Positions 1 through 5,264 of a stretch of DNA of 12,805 nt are shown piece after piece (positions within the stretch are counted from its first letter, which is position 1; every line of letters begins with the position of its first letter). Below the pieces are notes generated by a model. The model did not search any database. It was not told the DNA's origin and was given only the letters and a program-made list of their open reading frames with translations. The position numbers and the translations under genes were made by a program. Origin of the DNA: Micromonosporaceae bacterium. GTDB taxonomy: Bacteria; Actinomycetota; Actinomycetes; Mycobacteriales; Micromonosporaceae. The stretch covers positions 5,210 to 18,014 of the forward strand of contig DPJL01000014.1 in NCBI GenBank assembly GCA_003543035.1, in the 5' to 3' direction.

Positions 1-650
1 AAAGCGTTCTGGCTCTTGGCTTCCAGCTCATAGTCGAGCTCCTCCACCACCCGCTCGCGAAGCTCGGCCACCAACGGCTTCACGTCCAGGCCCGGCTGGA
101 TCACCTTGAACAGCCCGGCCAATCTGGCCAGCTGCCCGAGATCTGAGATGAGAGCCGCACCTGCCCCCGGGTACTGAATCTTCACCGCCACCGGCACTCC
201 GGTGCGCTTGCGCGGGATCTTCCACTCCGCCTTGTGCACCTGGCCGATGCTCGCCGCGGCCGCGGGAGAGTCGTCGAAATCCTTGAAAAGCTTGCGCCAA
301 TCCGGGCCCAACTGCTCGGCCAGTACTTTGTGGACAGTCGCAGCCGGAAGCGGGGGAGCCGCCTCCTGAAGCTTGGTGAGCGCCTCGCGATAGGGCTCTG
401 CCAAGGCATCAGGCAGCGCGGCTTCGAAGACGCTTAGCGCCTGGCCCAGCTTCATTGCGCCGCCCTTGAGCTGACCGAGCACGCTGAAAAGCTGTTCCGC
501 TGTGCGCTCCTGGATCTCGGCGGAGATCACGTCGGAGGCGAAGCCGGCCGCCCGCTTACCGAAACCGAGCATGGTCCGGCCGGCGAAACTGAGTGGCAGC
601 GACGCCAGTTTGGCGGTGCGGGCCACAGCACGGCGCGGGATGTCGGTCAC
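1..650 (-). CDS. ABC1/UbiB-family atypical kinase, N-terminal part (3' end outside window)
   Basis: Reverse-strand frame open from a GTG at 650 to the window edge, giving 216 residues with no stop. Visible family marks are the KxGQ motif (GGAMKLGQALS, K67-Q70), the alanine-rich loop AAAASIGQVHKA (about 130-141) that replaces the usual glycine-rich loop, the following VAVKIQYPG (putative nucleotide-binding lysine K157), and EELDYELEAKSQNA (about 203-216). These are hallmarks of the ABC1/ADCK/UbiB atypical kinase-like family. In proteobacteria UbiB supports ubiquinone synthesis; in menaquinone-using actinobacteria the substrate is not established. The catalytic D and metal-binding motifs lie beyond the window. 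The GTG start overlaps the stop of a three-codon ATG frame just upstream, and I see no good Shine-Dalgarno. It follows the E1-like gene on the same strand by 58 bp. M. tuberculosis Rv3197 is the likely syntenic counterpart (from memory). Family call very secure; function not. Confidence 0.93.
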   Translation of the reverse strand, partial: MTDIPRRAVARTAKLASLPLSFAGRTMLGFGKRAAGFASDVISAEIQERTAEQLFSVLGQLKGGAMKLGQALSVFEAALPDALAEPYREALTKLQEAAPPLPAATVHKVLAEQLGPDWRKLFKDFDDSPAAAASIGQVHKAEWKIPRKRTGVPVAVKIQYPGAGAALISDLGQLARLAGLFKVIQPGLDVKPLVAELRERVVEELDYELEAKSQNA

Positions 651-708
651 TGGCCCATTGTGTCCTACCTGGCGTGCCGGTGTTGTGGAGAAGCTGCGCG
701 TTTATCGG

Positions 709-1674
709 CTAACGCCGCCGGCGGGTGCAATCGCATGAGCCATGCGGAGTCCAGCTTCGGCGTCGCCACGGTGCGATGCCATTGATCTCCACTGTTGTGC
801 CGATGGTGCTGGGCTCGGCACCGTCAAGATAGGCGAGCACTTCGGCGGCGGCGAGGCCGGCCGCGGTGAGCATCGTCGCCGCGGCACAGGGGACAGGCTC
901 GGCGTCATCCTCGGCAAGCTGTGCGGCCAGGCGGGGCCAGGCCGGATCGCGATCTGTCCGGTGCAGATCGAGGCAACGCAGGCACGGCCCGCCGGTCGCC
1001 GGAACCAACGGGCCCACGATCGCCACCCCATCGCGAACCCCCAAAGCCAAGTGGGGCAACCTATTGCGGGCTCCACGCAACGGCACCCGGGCCATCCGCC
1101 CGATCTGGACGACAAAGGCCTCATCCGCCCGCACAGTGCGCGCACGAGCCGGTGTCACGGGCGTCGCGGTCGACCCCGGCTCGGTCACAGTGCCGACGGT
1201 GCCGACACCGGACTCCAATAGAGCGGGTGCCAAGAGCCGGGCGAAGGCTCCGTCGCCGGCGATGATCACCCTCGACGTGTACCGGCGGCGAAGGATCGCG
1301 GCCGGGGAAGCCGGCCTCTCCCGGAATCTCAGGGCGAGTGCGGCGGCTTCGGCAGCCACCAGACGGCGCTGATCGGCGGGGAGTGCCGCAGGCATCAGGG
1401 TGTGGGCCGCCACGACCAGGCCGGCCTCGGAGAGAGCGGTGAGGACCGAGCGGACGTCAGCTGCGGACATCCCGATCCGGGCCATCTCGGTGGCGATCGC
1501 CCGCTCCGTCCGGGAGCCGTCGAGCAACTCGAGCAGCCGCGCCGCGGTGGGATGGGGCAGCTCGACCACCACGGCCTGGGCGGGATCGGTACCCAGCTGA
1601 AGAGTGTGCGGATCACGCCAGAGTGGTCGCAAACCGGGCAGCAGAGTGGGACGGGGTAGCGATGGACTTTTCAC
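709..1674 (-). CDS. E1/ThiF-like protein with bacteriocin-cyclodehydratase-type domain (TOMM leader-binding-like), orphan
   Basis: About 321 residues from the GTG at 1674. The frame extends to 1743, but the extra 23 residues would be encoded by the DnaA-box cluster and look non-protein-like; PSLPRPTLLPGLRPLWRD resembles the usual N-terminus. An N-terminal winged-helix-like part (about 25-90) is followed by a Rossmann-like stretch (SRVIIAGDGAFARLLAP, about 134-150), then CLRC (C231, C234) and a C-terminal RRRSWTPHGSCDC (C314, C316). CxxC plus CxC can form a four-cysteine zinc site, as in E1-like proteins. The family is annotated as a cyclodehydratase or 'TOMM precursor leader peptide-binding' protein, but neither a YcaO partner nor a precursor peptide is visible here, so a role in azoline peptide synthesis is unsupported. 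Likely counterpart Rv3196 (from memory). A weak CATTCT -10 lies 7 bases before the start. True function unknown. Confidence 0.82.
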   Translation of the reverse strand: MKSPSLPRPTLLPGLRPLWRDPHTLQLGTDPAQAVVVELPHPTAARLLELLDGSRTERAIATEMARIGMSAADVRSVLTALSEAGLVVAAHTLMPAALPADQRRLVAAEAAALALRFRERPASPAAILRRRYTSRVIIAGDGAFARLLAPALLESGVGTVGTVTEPGSTATPVTPARARTVRADEAFVVQIGRMARVPLRGARNRLPHLALGVRDGVAIVGPLVPATGGPCLRCLDLHRTDRDPAWPRLAAQLAEDDAEPVPCAAATMLTAAGLAAAEVLAYLDGAEPSTIGTTVEINGIAPWRRRSWTPHGSCDCTRRRR

Positions 1675-1710
1675 GCCTTCGAGAATGAGGCAACTTAAGC
1701 CCGCCTTAGG

Positions 1711-1757
1711 AGTTATCCACAGGCTATCCCCGGGGTTTTCCACAAGTTATCCACAGG
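1711..1757 (+). other. Cluster of three DnaA-box-like 9-mers
   Basis: TTATCCACA occurs at 1713-1721 and 1747-1755, both inside the identical 13-mer AGTTATCCACAGG (1711-1723 and 1745-1757). TTTTCCACA lies between them at 1736-1744. All three are on the same strand. TTATCCACA is the classical high-affinity DnaA box; actinobacterial boxes are usually TTGTCCACA. Starts are 23 and 11 bp apart, close to two and one helical turns, so the sites would face one side of the helix. The cluster is upstream of the E1-like gene. It could be a DnaA-responsive promoter element or a titration site. No dnaA/dnaN context is seen, so it is not taken as oriC. Confidence 0.5.
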
Positions 1758-1759
1758 TG

Positions 1760-1791
1760 TTGTGGGTGAACGAATGATCGTTCACCCACAA
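1760..1791 (-). terminator. Perfect 14-bp hairpin after the DUF5679 gene
   Basis: Left arm 1760-1773 (TTGTGGGTGAACGA) is perfectly complementary to right arm 1778-1791 (TCGTTCACCCACAA), with a 4-base loop. It starts 7 bp past the stop of the DUF5679 gene on the minus strand. No T-tract follows, which is common for actinobacterial terminators. Because it also abuts the DnaA-like boxes, a protein-binding palindrome is an alternative. Confidence 0.6.
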
Positions 1792-1798
1792 TCTGGCG

Positions 1799-1972
1799 TC
1801 AGGCTTTGGCTTCGGCCTTGCCGAGGATGCGGTTCACCGTGGTGCCGCAGACCGGGCAGGGACCCTTTGCCATCCTCATGTTGGTCTTCGAGATGGTCAC
1901 TGTGCCTTGAAAGTCGCGCTTCTCCTTGCACTTCACGCAGTAACCGTTGTACATCTGCGTCTTTTCAGCCAC
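1799..1972 (-). CDS. DUF5679-family small zinc-ribbon-like protein
   Basis: A 57-residue protein starting with GTG at 1972, preceded by a clear Shine-Dalgarno AGGAGG (minus strand, 1977-1982) four bases upstream. It begins VAEKTQMYNGYCVKCKEKRD and contains CVKC (C12, C15) and CPVC (C39, C42), a spacing that suits one zinc ribbon. The middle (FQGTVTISKTNMRMAKG) and the tail (TTVNRILGK) match what I recall of DUF5679, a small conserved actinobacterial family of unknown function. The strong RBS and fully family-like sequence make this a real gene despite its size. It is divergent from the YgjP-like gene and followed by the hairpin at 1760-1791. The sequence does not show whether it binds nucleic acid or another protein. 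Confidence 0.9.
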   Translation of the reverse strand: MAEKTQMYNGYCVKCKEKRDFQGTVTISKTNMRMAKGPCPVCGTTVNRILGKAEAKA

Positions 1973-2233
1973 GATTCCTCCTCATGCTCTGTTCCGGTGC
2001 TTTGGGACTGGTGTCGCCGTGGACGGTGGAAGTCTGCCTTCCCGGACAAGGCTTACAAGTCAGGTAAGCCGGGACACGCCGTAGCTTTCGAACATATCGG
2101 ATATGAGGGTTTTTCTGGTTCACTCTCCGCGTAGGAATCTTTGCGACAAAGCACACCTATCCCTGTAAATATGGGGATGATCATAAAATTGGCTCTTGCG
2201 GACCCCTGGCCTTAGCCCGCTAGCGTCCTTCCC
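1973..2233. promoter_or_regulatory. Divergent intergenic region with three inverted repeats
   Basis: This region separates the DUF5679 gene (-) and the YgjP-like gene (+) and must hold both promoters. Palindromes seen: GGCTTAC-N7-GTAAGCC (2050-2056/2064-2070), CATATC-G-GATATG (2093-2105) and CTTTG-CGA-CAAAG (2139-2151). The last overlaps a possible plus-strand -35 TTGCGA (2141-2146) lying 17 bp before TGTAAA (2164-2169). The DUF5679 promoter could not be placed with confidence; its leader would carry the 2050-2070 hairpin if transcription starts further upstream. The region is AT-richer than its surroundings. No ORF in it is convincing. Confidence 0.45.
2196..2226 (+). promoter_or_regulatory. 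Leaderless promoter of the YgjP-like gene
   Basis: -10 box TAGCGT at 2221-2226, followed by exactly 7 bases and then the GTG start at 2234, which would be the +1. A -35-like TTGCGG sits at 2196-2201 with a long 19-bp spacer. No Shine-Dalgarno precedes the GTG, which fits a leaderless transcript. Confidence 0.5.
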
Positions 2234-2755
2234 GTGGGAGGAAGCCGACGTAAACCAGTGGTTGAAGTGCGGCGCAGTGAGCGCCGTCGCCGCACGGTGT
2301 CCGCCTACCGCGAGGGGGAACGCGTGGTCGTTCTGATTCCGAATCAGTTCTCGCGGGCAGAGGAAACCGAGTGGGTCGACAAGATGTTGGCCCGCCTCGC
2401 CGCTCGTGACCTGCGCGGCCGTCGAAATGATGCAGATCTTGCCGCTCGCGGCCGCCAGCTGGCAGCCCGCTACCTGGCGGAGTTCGGCGACATAGTCGAG
2501 CCGGCCAGCATCCGCTGGGTTGCCAATCAGAACGGTCGATGGGGATCATGCACCCCCGCGGACCGCTCCATCCGGATCTCCGAAAAGGTGCAGGGCATGC
2601 CCTCCTGGGTCAGCGACTACGTGCTGCTGCACGAGCTGGTCCACCTGATCGTGCCCAGCCACAACGCTCGCTTCTGGCAGCTGGTCGGCCGCTACCCGCG
2701 GACAGAACGAGCCCGCGGGTACCTGGAGGGCATCGCCGCCGCTCAGGTTGCCTGA
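2234..2755 (+). CDS. YgjP/SprT-like (M48-type) zinc metallopeptidase
   Basis: 173 residues. It has the zincin motif HELVH (H133, E134, H137) followed by the third ligand in SHNARFW (H143), preceded by the family-typical RWGSC (102-106). Together these identify the YgjP-like/DUF45 (SprT-like) family. The N-terminus is basic (several RR pairs) with no signal peptide or membrane segment, so the protein is cytoplasmic. Substrates of this family are largely undefined; some relatives act in restriction-linked loci, but no such partner is present. The GTG at 2234 is chosen because it lies 7 bases after a TAGCGT -10 box; GTG 2258 is an in-frame alternative. The 3' end overlaps the convergent zincin_2 gene by 13 bp. 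Metallopeptidase call firm, substrate unknown. Confidence 0.9.
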   Translation: MGGSRRKPVVEVRRSERRRRTVSAYREGERVVVLIPNQFSRAEETEWVDKMLARLAARDLRGRRNDADLAARGRQLAARYLAEFGDIVEPASIRWVANQNGRWGSCTPADRSIRISEKVQGMPSWVSDYVLLHELVHLIVPSHNARFWQLVGRYPRTERARGYLEGIAAAQVA

Positions 2756-4017
2756 GGGTCGTCCTTGCCGGGTTCGTCTTCCTTTGGCGCCTCGCCCAAG
2801 GTGTCAAAGCCTTCGAGCATGCCGAGATCGAGTTGAGCCTGGGCGAAAGCGGCCGGGTCGGCAAAGTCGTCATCGGACGGAAGCAGGTCGGGGTGTCCCC
2901 ATACCGCGTCGCGCCCAGCCACCCCGCGATGCTCACTCAGCGCCGTCCACAGGGCCGCTGCTTCCCGCAACCGGCGTGGCCGTAGCTCGAGCCCGACAAG
3001 CGCGGCGAAGGTCGACTCAGCCGGTCCTCCGGCCGCCCTGCGGCGCCGGAACGCCTCGGCCAGCCTGACGGCGTTGGGGAGCCTGCCTTCGGCGGCTGTC
3101 TCGACGATGTGGCACACCCAGCCTTCGACCAGAGCGAGCGCGGTTTCGAGCCGGCGCAGCGCGGCCCGCTGCTGCTCGGTGTCCTCCTGTGCGAAGATCC
3201 CCTCGAGCTGCAGGCCCTGCATCGAGCTCGGATCGCTGGGATCGATCTGGCGCATGGCCTCTTCGATTGCCTCGCGATCAACGCGGATTCCCCGCGCATA
3301 GGTGTCCACAGCGTTCAGGATGTGGCCCCGCAGCCAGGGCACATGGCCGAAGAGGCGCTGATGTGCGGCTTCCCGCAGCGCCACGAACAAACGCAGCTCG
3401 GCCGGATCGATCTCCAGGCCGTCGCCGTACACCTTGATGTTTGCCGGAACCAGGGCAGCCGTCCCGGCTGGGCCGAGCGGAAGACCGATGTCACCCGCGG
3501 AGAGCACCTCGGTCGCGAGCTTGGCCAGAGCCTGGCCGAACTGACCACCGAAAAGGGCGCCGCCCAACGCGGTGATCATGGTGGACATCGGCCCGAGCTG
3601 AGCCCGGGCCTCCGGCGGAACAAGATCACCCATGGCCGCGACCATGCGCTCGGCCACGGGGTCGGCCAGCTTGCGCCAGATGTCCATGGTGTGGAAGATC
3701 CACTCGTTCCTGTTCCACGCGGCGGTGGTGACAACGCCGCTGGGCAGTGCGGTAGTCGGCTCGAGCCACAAATCGGCGAGCCGCAGCGCCTCGTCCACGG
3801 CGCTGCGATCAGTAGCGGTGACGGCCGGATCGCCCTCAGTGTTCAGCGTGCTGGTGGCGACCTGGCGTGCGAGGTCCCAGTTCACCGGGCCGCCGCCGGT
3901 CTGAGATGCGGCCATGAGCTGCTGCAACCCGGCTAGAAACTGCTGCATTTGCTGCGGGTCGTTGGGATCTGGAGGCTGGCCGCCCGGGAGGGCAAAGCCG
4001 AACGGGGTGTCAGGCAC
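2743..4017 (-). CDS. Zincin_2 (DUF2342) family protein, putative zinc-dependent metalloprotease
   Basis: About 424 residues from the GTG at 4017; an in-frame ATG at 4056 would add 13. The GTG is preferred because family members begin with a short leader followed by PFGF (here VPDTPFGFALPGG) and because TACGGT lies 7 bases before it. The middle carries the family signature REAAHQRLFGHVPWLRGHI (about 215-233): an ExxH core like the second half of HExxH, but with Arg where the first His would be. A second conserved patch, VEGWVCHIVE, lies near 297-306. The first 60 residues are Gln/Pro-rich and the last 20 are acidic (EAPKEDEPGKDD). No signal peptide is seen. Likely counterpart Rv3195 (from memory). 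The name implies protease, but activity is not demonstrated by the sequence. Its tail overlaps the convergent YgjP-like gene, and it is divergent from the PDZ-Lon gene. Confidence 0.88.
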   Translation of the reverse strand: MPDTPFGFALPGGQPPDPNDPQQMQQFLAGLQQLMAASQTGGGPVNWDLARQVATSTLNTEGDPAVTATDRSAVDEALRLADLWLEPTTALPSGVVTTAAWNRNEWIFHTMDIWRKLADPVAERMVAAMGDLVPPEARAQLGPMSTMITALGGALFGGQFGQALAKLATEVLSAGDIGLPLGPAGTAALVPANIKVYGDGLEIDPAELRLFVALREAAHQRLFGHVPWLRGHILNAVDTYARGIRVDREAIEEAMRQIDPSDPSSMQGLQLEGIFAQEDTEQQRAALRRLETALALVEGWVCHIVETAAEGRLPNAVRLAEAFRRRRAAGGPAESTFAALVGLELRPRRLREAAALWTALSEHRGVAGRDAVWGHPDLLPSDDDFADPAAFAQAQLDLGMLEGFDTLGEAPKEDEPGKDDPQAT

Positions 4018-4024
4018 GTTCTCC

Positions 4025-4030
4025 ACCGTA
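4025..4030 (-). promoter_or_regulatory. Possible leaderless -10 box of the zincin_2 gene
   Basis: On the minus strand TACGGT is followed by 7 bases (GGAGAAC) and the GTG at 4017. The same GGAG could act as a short-spaced Shine-Dalgarno instead. No convincing -35 is visible. Confidence 0.3.
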
Positions 4031-4116
4031 CGCCAAGTTGAGCCGACCGGACTCATACCTGTCTCTAGATCAGGGAGACGTCAGGGTTGAGCCGCGGCCG
4101 CCGGCGACAGGAAGGT

Positions 4117-4122
4117 TAGTCT
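4117..4122 (+). promoter_or_regulatory. Leaderless -10 box of the PDZ-Lon gene
   Basis: TAGTCT, then exactly 7 bases (GCTCTGC), then the ATG at 4130. There is no Shine-Dalgarno before this ATG. The -35 is poor: the nearest TTGAGC (4087-4092) is 24 bp away, too far. Confidence 0.5.
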
Positions 4123-4129
4123 GCTCTGC

Positions 4130-5233
4130 ATGAGACGCCGGGGACTGACGGTTTTGCTGGGCGCTGTGCTGACAGTGCTGCTCGGCATCCAGATCGGGCG
4201 GGCCGACGTGCCCTATGTGGCGCTGAGCCCTGGCCCGACCGTCGACACCCTCGGTGCCGTCGACCGGGATGGCGAGCCGTGCAACAACCCGACCGCAGCA
4301 CCGGTGGTGCCTTCGTCATCGGCCTCCCCTTCGCCAACTCCTGAACCTGCCTGCCAAGAGGTGATCCAGGTCACCGGCGCACCCACCTCCACCGCCAAGG
4401 GCCAGCTGCGCATGGTCACGGTGTCGGTGCAGTCCGCGATGACCCTGATCGAGGCCATCAAAGGCTGGATCTCCGGCGAGGAGGCTGTCGTACCCCGGAA
4501 GCTGATCTATCCGGAGGACAAGACCGAGCAGGAAGTCGAGCAGGAGAACAAGCAGGAGTTCGAGGATTCGCAGACCAGCGCCGAGACTGCTGCGCTGCGG
4601 GAGCTGGGATATCCGGTGCAGGTCACCGTGACCCAGCTGACCCCGGACGGTGCCGCGGTGGACAAGCTCAAAGAGGGCGATGTCATTGACTCTGTGGACG
4701 GCGTGGCGGTCACCTCGATGCCAAAGCTGCTCGAGCTGATCCAGGGCAAGCCTGCCGGGACCACGTTGAAGATCGGCTACACCCGTGCTGGGGTGAAGGC
4801 AACGGTCGAGCTGACCACCAAGGCCGGCGATGATGGCGTTCCCCGGATCGGGATCGGCGTCAAGTCTGTACAGCCGCATCCGTTCGACTTGAAGATCAAG
4901 CTCGACAAGATCGGCGGGCCGAGCGCCGGCATGATGTTCGCCCTCGGGATCATCGACAAGCTCAAGCCGGAGGATCTGACCAACGGCTTCATCGTGGCCG
5001 GGACCGGCACGATCGACGACGAGGGCAAGGTCGGGCCGATCGGTGGGGTGACCCAGAAGCTCTATGGTGCCCGCGAAGCCGGTGCCACGGTTTTCCTGAC
5101 CCCCGCAGCCAACTGCGACGAGGCCAAGACGAACGTTCCCGACGGGCTGCGGCTCGTAAAGGTGTCCACGCTGGACGAGGCGCTCGCGGCACTTGCCGCT
5201 CTGCCCGGCGGCGGGCCGCTGCCATCCTGTTGA
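4130..5233 (+). CDS. Membrane-anchored PDZ-Lon (S16) serine protease, YlbL type
   Basis: 367 residues. A basic start (MRRRG) is followed by one hydrophobic anchor (about 6-23), then VALSPGPTVDTLG, a typical YlbL/Rv3194c-type extracytoplasmic domain, a PDZ domain (about 160-230; AAVDKLKEGDVIDSVDGVAV) and a Lon proteolytic domain with the Ser-Lys dyad: S265 in GGPSAGMMF and K310 in IGGVTQKLYGA. It probably cleaves proteins on the outer face of the membrane or in the cell wall; the B. subtilis relative YlbL is a membrane protease linked to the DNA-damage response. Unusual here is a Ser/Pro/Thr-rich linker (about 55-74) bracketed by two cysteines, C51 and C75. There is no ATPase domain, as expected for this subgroup. 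The ATG at 4130 fits the leaderless promoter. It lies 31 bp upstream of the UPF0182 gene, as in Rv3194c-Rv3193c. Confidence 0.94.
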   Translation: MRRRGLTVLLGAVLTVLLGIQIGRADVPYVALSPGPTVDTLGAVDRDGEPCNNPTAAPVVPSSSASPSPTPEPACQEVIQVTGAPTSTAKGQLRMVTVSVQSAMTLIEAIKGWISGEEAVVPRKLIYPEDKTEQEVEQENKQEFEDSQTSAETAALRELGYPVQVTVTQLTPDGAAVDKLKEGDVIDSVDGVAVTSMPKLLELIQGKPAGTTLKIGYTRAGVKATVELTTKAGDDGVPRIGIGVKSVQPHPFDLKIKLDKIGGPSAGMMFALGIIDKLKPEDLTNGFIVAGTGTIDDEGKVGPIGGVTQKLYGAREAGATVFLTPAANCDEAKTNVPDGLRLVKVSTLDEALAALAALPGGGPLPSC

Positions 5234-5256
5234 TCCTGAGGTTCGCCACGTAGGCT
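5228..5256 (+). promoter_or_regulatory. Leaderless promoter of the UPF0182 gene
   Basis: -10 box TAGGCT (5251-5256) followed by 8 bases and tandem GTG codons at 5265 and 5268. The region 17 bp upstream is TGTTGA (5228-5233), overlapping the stop of the PDZ-Lon gene. This gives the UPF0182 gene its own possible transcript besides read-through. Confidence 0.4.
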
Positions 5257-5264
5257 GAACCACC

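Noticed and set aside
1675..1743. N-terminal extension of the E1-like protein to an ATG at 1743
   Set aside because: The extension is encoded by the DnaA-box repeats and gives an atypical sequence before the family-like PSLPRPTLLPGL; the GTG at 1674 fits better.
1711..1791. Replication origin based on DnaA boxes plus hairpin
   Set aside because: Only three boxes, no AT-rich unwinding region and no dnaA, dnaN, parA or gidA genes nearby.
3109..3936. Long plus-strand frame opposite the zincin_2 gene
   Set aside because: Product is His/Arg/Gly-rich and lies antisense to a clear family member; an artefact of GC-rich codons.
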